The notes under the pieces: model-generated
What the model saw: the letters and a program-made list of their open reading frames with translations, nothing else
Database searches by the model: none
Told to the model about the DNA's origin: nothing
Shown: piece after piece, positions 34,866 to 44,528 of the stretch
Layout of the letters: each line of letters opens with the position of its first letter
How positions within the stretch are numbered: the stretch's first letter is position 1
Translations under genes and position numbers: made by a program
NCBI GenBank assembly: GCA_964440935.1
Contig: CAYTTY010000013.1
Coordinates: forward strand, 1 to 64,000
Length of the DNA: 64,000 nt
Reading direction: 5' to 3'
Source: WJJR01 sp964440935
GTDB taxonomy: Bacteria; Zixibacteria; MSB-5A5; WJJR01

Positions 34866-37800
34866 CTACGGACACGGATCGACCGGTCCCGGCCCATTAA
34901 AGAACAGGTGATCGATCAGCCCGTTGAGATCGGTCGCATCCGAAACGCCGTCGTTATTGAAGTCTGCACGCGTGATTGGACAATTCGGATCCTGCGTATC
35001 GGTCGTATTGAAAAACAGAATCTGAATTAACGTGTTCAGATCGACTGAATCGAGGAATCCATCCTCGTTGAAATCGCTCTGGTACGGGCAATCGCATTCG
35101 CATGCGTCACCGACGCCATTGCTGTCGGCATCGGCCTGGCCCGCGTTGGCAACGGTCGGGCAGTTGTCACAACTGTCGGGGACGGCATCGCCGTCACCAT
35201 CGGCCAAATCGTCGAAACCGGGACAGATGTCACAGCCATCGGGAACGCCGTCACCATCGGCATCGATTGCATCATCAGAACCGGGACACACGTCGCACGC
35301 ATCCCCGACACCGTCGCCATCGGCGTCTGCCTGGTTGAAGTTGGCAACCGTTGGGCAGTTGTCGCACGCATCTCCGCGACCATCGTTGTCGCCGTCCAAC
35401 TGCATCGGATCGGCATCATTGGGACAGATGTCGCACGCATCGCCAATGTTGTCACCATCTGAGTCGGTTTGTGACGGATTGCTTAACGCCGGGCAATTGT
35501 CGCAACTATCGGCCGCGGCATCACCGTCGCCATCGGCAAAATCATCGAAGCCGGGACAAACATCACAGCCGTCCGGAACAGTATCACCGTCGGAGTCCGC
35601 GAGATCGTCAGCGCCCGGACACACGTCGCACCCGTCGGGAACGCCATCGGCATCTGCATCCTGGGTATCATCCGCCCCGGGACAGACGTCACATCCATCG
35701 GCAATACCATCACCATCGGCGTCCGCGTTATCATCGAACCCCGGACAGGCGTCACATCCGTCCGGCACAGCATCGCCATCAGCATCAGCCAGATCGTCAA
35801 AACCCGGGCAGATGTCGCACCCGTCGGGAACGCCATCGCCGTCAGAATCAATGGTATCATCGGCACCGGGACAGACATCGCAGATGTCACCAACGCCATC
35901 ACCGTCATTGTCGTCTTGCGATGGATTTGAATTGAACGGGCAATTGTCACAGGCATCGCCAAACCCATCGCCGTCGGAATCGGTCTGTGCGGGGTTGCTT
36001 ACGGAGGGACAGTTGTCGCAGGCATCGCCGAAACCGTCGCCGTCGGCATCATCTTGTGAGGCGTTTGGAGTATTGGGGCAGTTGTCCGTATTGCCGCAAA
36101 TGCCGTCGTTGTCGATATCATTGTCAGGATCACTGGGGCAGTCATCACACACATCACCGATGCCATCGCCGTCTGAATCCGTCTGCGATGCGTTTGAAGT
36201 ATACGGGCAGTTATCGGTGCCACAGAGGACACCGTCGCCGTCGAGGTCTTCGCCCCATCGCGCCAACCCCGATGACACCTTTGGCCCCTGGAGATAGAAG
36301 TCGCCTCCCGCGTAGAGCGAAGAATTATATACGATGATGTCGTTGACACCTTGATTGACCAAACCACTGCCCATCGTCTCCCAGTTGGCGCCATCCCAGA
36401 GGGCGATATCGGCAGCCGTGTTGCCGCCTACATCAGCGAAGTTCCCACCGACCACCAGATCGCCATTAAACGCACCCAGCGAGTAGACGTTCCCTAAGAC
36501 GCCGCCGCCGATCTCCGACCAGGATGTTCCATCCCACTCAGCCAAACCGGCCGCCGGCGAACCGCCGGCATTGTCGAACACCCCGCCGACGATGAGATCG
36601 CCATTCCATTCCAGGAGTGCTTCAACCCTATTATCGAGACCACTACCGAGTGCGCTCCAGTTGGTGCCATCGTACGTAGCGACATAGTTGGCGGGTGATC
36701 CGCCGGCTTCGTCAAAGCGCCCGCCGACGGCCAGATCGGTTCCGTATGTGGTCAGTGCATACACCCAGTCATTCAGCCCCACGCCCAGCGGCGACCATGT
36801 CACACCATCGTAAGCGGCGATACGACTCCCCGGAACGGTAAACCGCCCACCGGCAATCAGTTGTCCTGACCATACCGTAAAGGCGAATATGTAGCTGTCG
36901 AAGACGCCCGTTGACCCCTGCCAGCTTGAGCCATCCCACACGGCATTGTTGCCGACACTTCCAAATGGCCCCGCAATGCCAAAGGCGCCACCGACATGCA
37001 AATTGCCGCCGTACTCGGCCAATGCAAAGACAGGTCCGTCTGTTCCCGTCCCGAGTGCGTTCCAGGACGAGCCATCCCAGTAAGCGATATTGGCGGCCTG
37101 GATGTTACCAACACGATTGAACTGGCCGCCGATATACAGATCCGAGTTGTAAATGGCGAATGTGTGCACTTCGCCATCGATCCCGGGAGTCAACTCCACC
37201 CAGGATGAGGCTCCATCCCAACGGGCGATGTAGAGCGCCGCGCGCGTGTGACCATCGGTCTTGCGGAAGTCACCGCCGGCGTAGAGATCGCCGTTGTATT
37301 CGGCGACGGCGGCAACGCGGTTATCAAATGTTCCGCCGCGGGTTGTCCAGGTCCCCCCGGCGTCATATTCCCACACTTCGATATCAGTGCCCGCAATCAG
37401 CGTCGATCCATAAAGTGCGAGATCATGAACCTCGGTCCCGGGTGGCAATCCGCCGCTAAGGTCGAACCATGATGAGCCATTCCATCCCGCGACATGATTG
37501 CGCGTCATGCCGCCGGCCATCGAGAAGTCACCGCCGACGTTGAGGAACCCCAACGGACCGATCGCCAGCGCATTAACGTCGTTGTTTGTTCCCGAACCCA
37601 CGGACGACCAACTGGACCCATTCCAGCGCGCAATGTAATTGGCCGTGCCACCGCCGGCGGTGGTAAAACGCCCACCGACATAGACCTCGCCGCTGAATTC
37701 CTGGATATCCCAGACGATGTGATTCATCCCAGTGCCTAAAGCGGACCAGGAACTGCCATCCCACTGGGCGATAAAATTGGCACCGATGCCACCCGCAATC

Positions 37801-38411
37801 GTGAAGCTGCCCCCAACGATCAGGTTCGATCCGTAGGTCCGCAGCGCGTATACCGGGCCATTGGTACCACTGCCGAGAGCCGACCAGCTTGATCCATCCC
37901 AACGGGCGATATGGTCGCCGGGACTGCCATCGAATGTATCAAAGCTCCCGCCGGCAATGAGATCGCCATTGTAGACGGACAACGCACTGACCGCTCCCGG
38001 AGAGTTTGCGCCGATGGCATGCCACTGCGTGCCATCCCATCCAGCAACACCGGTAGCCGCAATCGATCCGATTCCCTGAAACGAGCCGCCGACCACCAGC
38101 ATGCCATTGTAAACGACGGCATCGGCAATCACCTGGTTCGCCCCCGGCAGCGGAAACTCATCCGACCAGCAGTCATCGATTGATGGGGCCGCTCCCTGAC
38201 TTGAGTAGAACACCGGCTCGCCGGTGGTGGGATCGAGGCGAAAGTCGTATCCGGAGACGTTGACCTCGCCGGTGTTCTCTGCTTGAGCAAGCCGACGAGA
38301 ATCGATACGACCATTCTCATCCAGGACTTCTTCTATCGGCGTAGCACCCATTATGGAGGCCGGATGGAGTAACAGCAATGCGAGAGCAGACAAGAAGACG
38401 ATACGCTTCAT
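34866..38411 (-). CDS. Giant secreted repeat protein with TSP3 repeats and dockerin tail
   Basis: 1181 residues. A signal peptide (MKRIVFLSALALLLLHPASIMGA) is followed by 13 units of about 45-60 residues, most containing WDGSSWSALGSG-like turns, which probably form beta-propeller blades. Then come about 17 thrombospondin type 3 repeats of the DxDGDGxGDxCDNCP kind, which bind calcium through Asp-rich loops with paired cysteines. The last 70 residues hold two dockerin-like calcium loops (DFNEDGFLDSVDLNTLI and DFNNDGVSDATDLNGLI). AAGGA precedes the chosen ATG. It is likely a surface or extracellular adhesion or display protein. Confidence 0.9.
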   Translation of the reverse strand: MKRIVFLSALALLLLHPASIMGATPIEEVLDENGRIDSRRLAQAENTGEVNVSGYDFRLDPTTGEPVFYSSQGAAPSIDDCWSDEFPLPGANQVIADAVVYNGMLVVGGSFQGIGSIAATGVAGWDGTQWHAIGANSPGAVSALSVYNGDLIAGGSFDTFDGSPGDHIARWDGSSWSALGSGTNGPVYALRTYGSNLIVGGSFTIAGGIGANFIAQWDGSSWSALGTGMNHIVWDIQEFSGEVYVGGRFTTAGGGTANYIARWNGSSWSSVGSGTNNDVNALAIGPLGFLNVGGDFSMAGGMTRNHVAGWNGSSWFDLSGGLPPGTEVHDLALYGSTLIAGTDIEVWEYDAGGTWTTRGGTFDNRVAAVAEYNGDLYAGGDFRKTDGHTRAALYIARWDGASSWVELTPGIDGEVHTFAIYNSDLYIGGQFNRVGNIQAANIAYWDGSSWNALGTGTDGPVFALAEYGGNLHVGGAFGIAGPFGSVGNNAVWDGSSWQGSTGVFDSYIFAFTVWSGQLIAGGRFTVPGSRIAAYDGVTWSPLGVGLNDWVYALTTYGTDLAVGGRFDEAGGSPANYVATYDGTNWSALGSGLDNRVEALLEWNGDLIVGGVFDNAGGSPAAGLAEWDGTSWSEIGGGVLGNVYSLGAFNGDLVVGGNFADVGGNTAADIALWDGANWETMGSGLVNQGVNDIIVYNSSLYAGGDFYLQGPKVSSGLARWGEDLDGDGVLCGTDNCPYTSNASQTDSDGDGIGDVCDDCPSDPDNDIDNDGICGNTDNCPNTPNASQDDADGDGFGDACDNCPSVSNPAQTDSDGDGFGDACDNCPFNSNPSQDDNDGDGVGDICDVCPGADDTIDSDGDGVPDGCDICPGFDDLADADGDAVPDGCDACPGFDDNADADGDGIADGCDVCPGADDTQDADADGVPDGCDVCPGADDLADSDGDTVPDGCDVCPGFDDFADGDGDAAADSCDNCPALSNPSQTDSDGDNIGDACDICPNDADPMQLDGDNDGRGDACDNCPTVANFNQADADGDGVGDACDVCPGSDDAIDADGDGVPDGCDICPGFDDLADGDGDAVPDSCDNCPTVANAGQADADSNGVGDACECDCPYQSDFNEDGFLDSVDLNTLIQILFFNTTDTQDPNCPITRADFNNDGVSDATDLNGLIDHLFFNGPGPVDPCP
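35040..36250 (-). repeat. Tandem DNA repeat encoding TSP3 motifs
   Basis: Inside the preceding gene, about 1.2 kb of tandem units of roughly 57-75 bases encode Asp/Gly/Cys-rich motifs. The low-complexity composition keeps the opposite strand open as well (see rejected items). Such arrays change copy number easily. Confidence 0.85.
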
Positions 38412-38681
38412 GGGACAGTCCTTTCTGGCTGGAACACCGAAGCCATCGGTCGCCACCGGCGGCCGATGGGGACAGTTTTGGTCCGGTTATGTTGATTGTA
38501 AGTTAAGCGATCTCGGCGTGTTGTCAAGGTTTCGGGATAGCGTAAATGCGACTAACAACAAAGACGCCCCGGGCCGAAGGCCTGATACTACTGCGATTAT
38601 TGGACTTGCGATCCGAGAAAGAGTGGTACATTGTTGGTGCCTGAAGCCGGAGGCACCGATCATCCTCCGCCTGAAAGGCGT

Positions 38682-39227
38682 ATGACTCGTACCGACCCTG
38701 AATTAATCAAGGCCTTTCTCTCGGGAGACCGCGATAGCGTACGACTGGTCGAATCATGGATTCGATCGGTAATCAACAATAAGGGTTGGTGCCATGCATT
38801 GGATATTGACGACATCCGTCAGGACACCATCCAAACACTGTTAATCAACTTGCAGAACGGATCTTATCGAGGCGGTTCATTGCACTCGTATGTGATCAAT
38901 ATCTGTCTACACAAATGCATCGACGTCTTCCGTCAGGTTGAACGTCGACAGCGGCACGAACAGGAGCAACCGCCCGACGCTAATTACGAACACCCGGGAA
39001 TCGAACATCGCATGGAGCGGGATGATCGAATTCGTCTGGCGAGGTCCGTCCTGAGAAATCTCGATCCGGCTTGTCGGGAATTGATTGTCGAAGTCTATCT
39101 TCATCAAGTCCGCCAGCAGGATCTGGCCGAATCGATGGGTGTTGGTTATGGCGCATTGCGCAAGAGATTGCACGACTGCATGAAACGTGTTCACGAGATC
39201 AGACGGCGGCTGGACGATGACGCGTAA
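38682..39227 (+). CDS. ECF-type RNA polymerase sigma factor
   Basis: 181 residues with sigma region 2 (DIDDIRQDTIQTLLINL through SYVINICLHKCIDVFRQ) and region 4 (LDPACRELIVEVYLHQVRQQDLAESMGVGYGALRKRLHDCMKRV). Between them is a short linker. It lacks regions 1 and 3, as expected of extracytoplasmic function sigma factors. ATG at 38682 is preferred; an upstream TTG at 38631 would add 17 unconserved residues. It is followed after 39 bases by the zinc-finger anti-sigma gene, and the CHAT gene faces both. Confidence 0.9.
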   Translation: MTRTDPELIKAFLSGDRDSVRLVESWIRSVINNKGWCHALDIDDIRQDTIQTLLINLQNGSYRGGSLHSYVINICLHKCIDVFRQVERRQRHEQEQPPDANYEHPGIEHRMERDDRIRLARSVLRNLDPACRELIVEVYLHQVRQQDLAESMGVGYGALRKRLHDCMKRVHEIRRRLDDDA

Positions 39228-39266
39228 CAGGCAGCGCTTCAGGTCGACAATCAATACGGGGGTTAT

Positions 39267-40124
39267 GTGAACGAGCCTGTCGATCACGAGCGGTGGAAAG
39301 CGAAGATACCGGACTATTTGCAGCACCGGTTGAGTGAGAGTGACAACGAGTCCTTTCGCCTCCACGTAAATGCGTGTCCGAAATGCCGCCAGGCGCTGGA
39401 AGAGGCGGCGGCATTGACCGATGGGCTCCGTGCGCTCGCGCGTGAGTCCGATGTGACTCATCCCGGTGCAGAGGTGCTTGTTCAATACGTGCGGGAGGCC
39501 TCCCTGCTTTCTGATACTCAACGAGTCGCTGTCGAGGAGCACCTTCTGTTGTGTCCGTCCTGCGCTGCTGCTGTGGATACGAGTCAGGCGGTATTGGCAG
39601 AATCCCAATCACCACAACACTCCGAGTATGCGATCGGGATGGCACGTACGCATTTACGACCTGCGTGGGTTCAGCTGTTATGGCATCCGGTCACCGGTTA
39701 TCTCGTGGCGGCGTTATTGCTGATCGCTTTAGGAATCCCGGCATGGCAAACGCTGCAAGGGTCTGGCGACGACCACAATCCGCTCATCGTCGCCCCGACC
39801 TCTCCCCTCATCCCCCAAACCCGTGCCACGCTGAGACCGACAACGGTCGAGCGAACAGCGAGTGAGGATCTCCTGCGGTTGGTCGTATTCAGCGAGCAGG
39901 CCGTTCAGGGATCATTTGAGGCTGTGTTGCTCGATTCCACTGGTGCGGTCGTGGCCGCAGTCAGCGCATCGTCCTCGCGATCCACGAATTACCTCGGAGT
40001 GACGATTGCTGACGCTATGCTAGAGGACGGACGGTATACGCTCCGATTAGAGACCGGCTTGAAAACCGGCGATGGTCGGTGGATTGACTACCCGTTTGTC
40101 TTACAGACAACTGAGATCCCGTGA
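39267..40124 (+). CDS. Zinc-finger membrane anti-sigma factor
   Basis: 285 residues. The cytoplasmic part has two anti-sigma zinc motifs of the zf-HC2 type, His33-Cys37-Cys40 (HVNACPKC) and His92-Cys96-Cys99 (HLLLCPSC). One membrane helix lies at about 140-158, and the C-terminal 125 residues are extracytoplasmic, with a beta-rich domain (GSFEAVLLDSTGAVVAAV... DGRYTLRLETG). It should hold the sigma factor inactive at the membrane and respond to an outside signal. Start is GTG with a G-rich ribosome site. Confidence 0.87.
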   Translation: MNEPVDHERWKAKIPDYLQHRLSESDNESFRLHVNACPKCRQALEEAAALTDGLRALARESDVTHPGAEVLVQYVREASLLSDTQRVAVEEHLLLCPSCAAAVDTSQAVLAESQSPQHSEYAIGMARTHLRPAWVQLLWHPVTGYLVAALLLIALGIPAWQTLQGSGDDHNPLIVAPTSPLIPQTRATLRPTTVERTASEDLLRLVVFSEQAVQGSFEAVLLDSTGAVVAAVSASSSRSTNYLGVTIADAMLEDGRYTLRLETGLKTGDGRWIDYPFVLQTTEIP

Positions 40125-40132
40125 GGATGTCC

Positions 40133-42778
40133 TCATCGACTCCAGTGGCCCGTGACGATAAACGGCGCCCAGTGGAAGGGGTCGGCGGGACGGCCGCTGG
40201 CACGAGCGGCCTCAATGTAGCGAACTGAGTACTCCCGCAGGGCCTCGGCGTACGTGTCCGTTGTGGCGGAATGGACATAGCGCATGATGTCGGCCGTTGT
40301 TTGATCAGAGACCGGCCACATGGCACTGATAATTGTTGCCGCACCAGCCATTTGAAATGCGCGAGAAACTCCAAGGGTTCCACCCTGTATGCGATACACA
40401 GCCCCGCGGCCGGTCTCGCATGCAGACAAGACCACAAGACGCGTCGAGTCGAGCGGAAGCAAAGTGACCTCCTCGGCGGTCAGGATACCGTCTTGAGCGC
40501 CGGGAATGGTAACGTCCGGTTCATGGAGATTGGCCCCGGATAGCAGCAGTCCCGAATTCAACAGCGGTGACGCTCGATGAATCCAACTTGATCCTGCAAG
40601 CATCCGCCGACCACACTCATGGGGCATCAAAAACCCGTGCGTTGCCAGGTGCAGTACATCGTACTCGCGCGCACGCGCCTTGATCAATTCTTCCGAAGCC
40701 GCCGCTCCCGTGTAGACATCGGCCTTCCGTTGCCCCAAGCGCTTTCAATCACCGGCGATTGTGATCACTTCCTCGCCTGTTCCCGGCAACGGCGCGAGCA
40801 AAATGTCCTCAAACTCTTCGCATTGGGGCCGGACACTGCGGGTCACATACTCAACACGCTTGACATGACCAGCGGGCAAGTTCCCTGCTGTAGACCGACG
40901 TTTATCGGCAGGAGCGTTAAAATCGGGGTCTCCGAGTGCAAGCAGAGTTTCCAAGGGCTGGCGTTGCCGATCCCTGCCGCGAGTGAGATCATGAATACTC
41001 GATATTGTGTGCAGGGTGTGCTCTTCCACGAGGTGCGTGCCATCGTCTCGTTTTAGGAATGAAAAAGGAATGCTTGCCATCATCACTTCCGGCGCGATCA
41101 ACACAAAATCATGACGGACCGCATCTGCAATTGGCGCCCAGAGGTGATCGTACAGTGTGCGCGCGATAGAGTCGATTTCAGTATGGTAACTGTTGGACAG
41201 TCCAGGAGGAGACGAGCCGCGGTCACGCATCAGCGCTGACAGCCGGCTCTCGATACTGTCCAGGGGAGCGCTATCGCCTATTAGCCGCATCTGCTTCAGA
41301 CCGTCGTTGTCGACCACTACGGCGACATACATGGTTTTTTCATCATACGTGAGGGTTCTGCTGACATCCAGATAGCTAAAGTAGCAGACAAGCGTTGCTG
41401 AGTCGGGCAATGCCTCGATCACATCATCGAGTGCCGGCACATCAGAGAGTCCCGTCTGACGGCAATCGCCGGTCAGGTCTGCGAGATTCATCATGAGACC
41501 GTGTTGGACCCACTCCAGAGAGTCGTTCTGACGGCGTGTGTCCAATGACTTTTCAAGGGGGTCACGAAAACGGTTGGCCGCCGTGGCGGCACTGATCTCA
41601 TGCATCTGTTCGTAGGTCTCAGTGACCGGCTCAGTCCATACATCTTTCAGGCATTCACGCCGTAAATACAAGTCGTGCGGCGCCAGTCCGGCGCCATGGA
41701 TGAACTCTTCGAACATTCCGGCAGACACCACCTCATCGGGCTGTGGCATCTCAAAGTAGGCACTGGCTGCTGTCGACAGAGCGTACATCATATGCATCGA
41801 GAACTGCACTGCGTCCAAGTCTGTCAGTCCGCCACCGTGCTTGATGTAGTTGGTGCGGCTGATCCGGGTCGCCTCAAGCCCCAATGCGACGGCGTCATCC
41901 AACTGGTCATTGATGCGGCGCTCGTAGGAGTAGTAGCCGTAGACCCGCGCCAAACGGATATGATCGGGGCCGAGAAGAGTCTCGTACATACGCAGTGATT
42001 CCTCGAACAGCCCGGACATGTCTTTCTCCGGTTCGAGGAAAGTCCCTGCCACCGCCTTATAGAACAGCGCAGCCGCGATTTCGAGGTGGTCGCCGGAATG
42101 CCACCGGCGAGTGATCTCAATGGCCCGGTCTGCCTCTATGACGGCCTCTTCAAGACAGCGCAGATTGACGTGCAGGGCGGCCAGCCAGTTGTGATACACG
42201 GCCGCTTCCGGATGATCCGGACCATAATTCGCGACAATCAGATCCAACGCCTCACGGTATGCGCGTTCGGCGTCTTCATACTCTCCGATTTGCCGGCGCG
42301 CCCGCGCCCAGGCATCCAGGATTGAGGCATGGTCCATCGGGCTGATATCCGGCACACCGTCGATAAGCGCCACGGCCCGGTCGGCCCATTGAATCGAATT
42401 ATTTGTTCGTCGTTGGACTCGCGCGACTCGCGACATTCCTGCCCATGACTTGGCCAATTCGAGACGATCGTGATCGGGATTCCCCACAGCCAGATCGACG
42501 GCCTCGCGAAACAGCCGTTCGGCCTCGGAAAACCGCCCACGCACGCGGTACGCCTCGGCGCAGGTGTTGAGGACGCGAATGCGGTCAATGTCCGGCGTCC
42601 TTTGATCCGATCTGAGGCTTGCGAGGACTCGGGTTGCCAGGGACTCCGCCATCACAAATTCCGACATCTGAAGATGTGATGTAATCTGTTCGAGCGGTGC
42701 CTGATTCGATTGAGCATGTGTCAGGGTGGCCGTCAGTACTATAGTCAAAAGCCACAGCTGGATATGGAATGGACGCAT
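40133..42778 (-). pseudogene. Exported TPR-CHAT (caspase-like) protein with an in-frame TGA
   Basis: One 881-position frame. A signal peptide (MRPFHIQLWLLTIVLTATLTHAQ) is followed by tetratricopeptide-like repeats (about 35-330) and a CHAT domain from about 450 to the end. The CHAT catalytic pair is present: His714 (HLATHG) and Cys787 (LSACETG). The frame is broken by one TGA at codon 678 (40745-40747), in the linker before the catalytic half, with no frameshift. This could be a true null mutation, a sequencing error, or read-through. ATG 42776-42778 is preferred (AGGA upstream, good signal peptide). It converges on the sigma and anti-sigma genes, eight bases from the latter. Confidence 0.8.
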
Positions 42779-42938
42779 CTTGATTCCTGACCTTTCCGGG
42801 TCATCGGACAGTTCCAATATTTACTAAGTAACATTTTCTTCCGTATCGCGACAATAGATTTTGGGAGGAGTAATAGTGGAGTCCCATCGCAGTTCAAAGG
42901 TGCGTAATCAGCGCCTACACGTTTACTACAACTCCTGA

Positions 42939-43179
42939 CACCTGACAATTAGGTGCGGGAGTGCAACTTACGCCCCCGGGGAGCACAGGTAGATAATGTC
43001 CTTATTACATTTACGCTACACACATGTAAGGCAACTGCTCCGCCATAAATCTCTTGCCAGGCCTGCTGGGGCCTGAACCTCCCCGGGGAGGATGACAACC
43101 CGCGGGCGCTCGCTCGCGGGTTTGTCGATTGAAAACAACTGTCACCCAAGAATACGCCCCGGGCCTTTGGGCCCGGGGC
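42939..43179. other. Intergenic region rich in hairpins
   Basis: This 436-base gap between the CHAT gene and pilQ holds no convincing gene but many inverted repeats: CACCT/AGGTG (42939-42955), TTACAT/ATGTAA (43005-43029), the palindrome CCTCCCCGGGGAGG (43078-43091), AACCCGCG/CGCGGGTT (43097-43122), and a perfect ten-base stem GCCCCGGGCC/GGCCCGGGGC with a TTTG loop (43156-43179). The last two probably end transcription of pilQ, although long T tracts are missing. I do not recognise a known structured RNA family. Confidence 0.6.
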
Positions 43180-43214
43180 TATTGGTACAACAGCACGTCA
43201 GGAGCGACGGTTGT

Positions 43215-44528
43215 TTATGGTTGTGTGGGGAGTTCTTCCGGTTCGACGGAGCCCATCAGGGCGTTGTCGACGATCTCGGGCGTCACGAAGACGACCAGAT
43301 CGCGAGTGCGAATGTCCTTCTTGTCGTAACTGAACAGACGTCCCAGGACCGGAATGTCCATCAGCACCGGAACACCGACACGCGTGAGGATTTCGTCTTC
43401 GGTGGTCAGCCCGCCGATGACGGCCGTCTGACCGTCCGCGACGACCACGTTGGTGTTCGCGTTGTTGGTATTGATCACCACACCGGCTGCTTCAAACGAG
43501 AACGATGACCGTTCTGGCTGCAGATTAAGCAGGATGCGGTCGGATGACGTGATATGCGGCGTGACACGGAGAATCGTGCCCACCTCTTCAAACGTGATGA
43601 CAACGTCGCCCGATGCCGAGAACTGCTTAATCGGCACCTTCTGCCCCATCTGAATGCGGGCTTCTTTGTTCTCGACGGTGGTCACTTCGGGCTGCGCCAG
43701 AATCTTGCCGTTACCGGAGTTGACAATCGCCTGCAACGTTGCGTCCAGTCGCCAGTCTTTCTGCAGCGTACTGAACTTGTAGATCGACGACGGATCGGTG
43801 ACCCGGGTACCGTGATCGGTGGACGCATCATTCGCATACTTGCGATTACGTGAATCAGTACCGGATGTCACGACCGACCAGTCAATGCCGATTTCTTCGA
43901 GGTATTCGCTCGAGACTTCCAGCAGACGCGCGGAGATCTTGATCTGGCGTGTTTCCTTGTCCAACTCGGCGACATAGTCACTGATCCGTCCAACCGTCCC
44001 CGGCTCATCGGTGATGAGCAGCGTGTTGGTCCGATCGTCGACGTCAACTTTACCGCGCGACGTGAGCAGACTCTTGACCGGTTTGACGAGATCCTTGGCA
44101 TTGGCGTACTTGATCTCGATCAACTCGGTCCGCAGATCGACCAGTTGCCGCTTATCGGCTTCGAATCGTTCGAGTTCCTGGACTTCCTTGAGGTAGTCGG
44201 CCAGCAGCATGACACGGTAGTAGCCCTCTTCCTCAACCACCTTCAGGCTGTACGTCTTCGCCAGAATCGACAAGGCCTGACGCCACCCAACGTTCTTCAG
44301 ATTGAGAGTCACCTGCCCCTGGACAGCGGGGGCGGCAACGATGTTGACGCCACCATACTCAGCCAGGAAGTTGAGCACGGACCGGACGTCAGCATTCTGG
44401 AAATTGATGCTCTCGATTGGCTCCGCGCCCGCCGGCTGTGCTGCCGCGACGACGAGTGCAATCACACTTGCGATCAGTGCGATTCGCCTCACGGTGAGCA
44501 TCCATCGGTTCGTTCCTTGCAGCATCAT
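43215..44528 (-). CDS. pilQ: Type IV pilus secretin PilQ (short form)
   Basis: 437 residues. A signal sequence (to about 35) is followed by N0/N1-type domains (SINFQNADVRSVLNFLAEYGGVNIVAAP and ELIEIKYANAKDLVKPVKSLL) and a C-terminal secretin domain with IQMGQKVPIKQFSASGDVV and GGLTTEDEILTRVGVPVLMDIPVLGRLF. PilQ forms the outer-membrane channel for the pilus. Compared with Neisseria or Pseudomonas PilQ, the N-terminal AMIN domains are missing; an AMIN domain is fused instead to the next protein. It overlaps that gene by four bases. Confidence 0.92.
   Translation of the reverse strand: MMLQGTNRWMLTVRRIALIASVIALVVAAAQPAGAEPIESINFQNADVRSVLNFLAEYGGVNIVAAPAVQGQVTLNLKNVGWRQALSILAKTYSLKVVEEEGYYRVMLLADYLKEVQELERFEADKRQLVDLRTELIEIKYANAKDLVKPVKSLLTSRGKVDVDDRTNTLLITDEPGTVGRISDYVAELDKETRQIKISARLLEVSSEYLEEIGIDWSVVTSGTDSRNRKYANDASTDHGTRVTDPSSIYKFSTLQKDWRLDATLQAIVNSGNGKILAQPEVTTVENKEARIQMGQKVPIKQFSASGDVVITFEEVGTILRVTPHITSSDRILLNLQPERSSFSFEAAGVVINTNNANTNVVVADGQTAVIGGLTTEDEILTRVGVPVLMDIPVLGRLFSYDKKDIRTRDLVVFVTPEIVDNALMGSVEPEELPTQP

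Noticed and set aside
35032..36297. 421-codon plus-strand open frame
   Set aside because: It is the antisense of the TSP3 repeat array; its Pro/Ser-rich translation is a shadow of Asp/Gly/Cys repeats, and the minus-strand gene has signal peptide, repeats and dockerin.
40745..40747. Selenocysteine at the TGA of the CHAT gene
   Set aside because: No convincing SECIS-like hairpin follows the codon, the position is a linker and not a redox site, and no Sec genes are in the window; not excluded, only unsupported.
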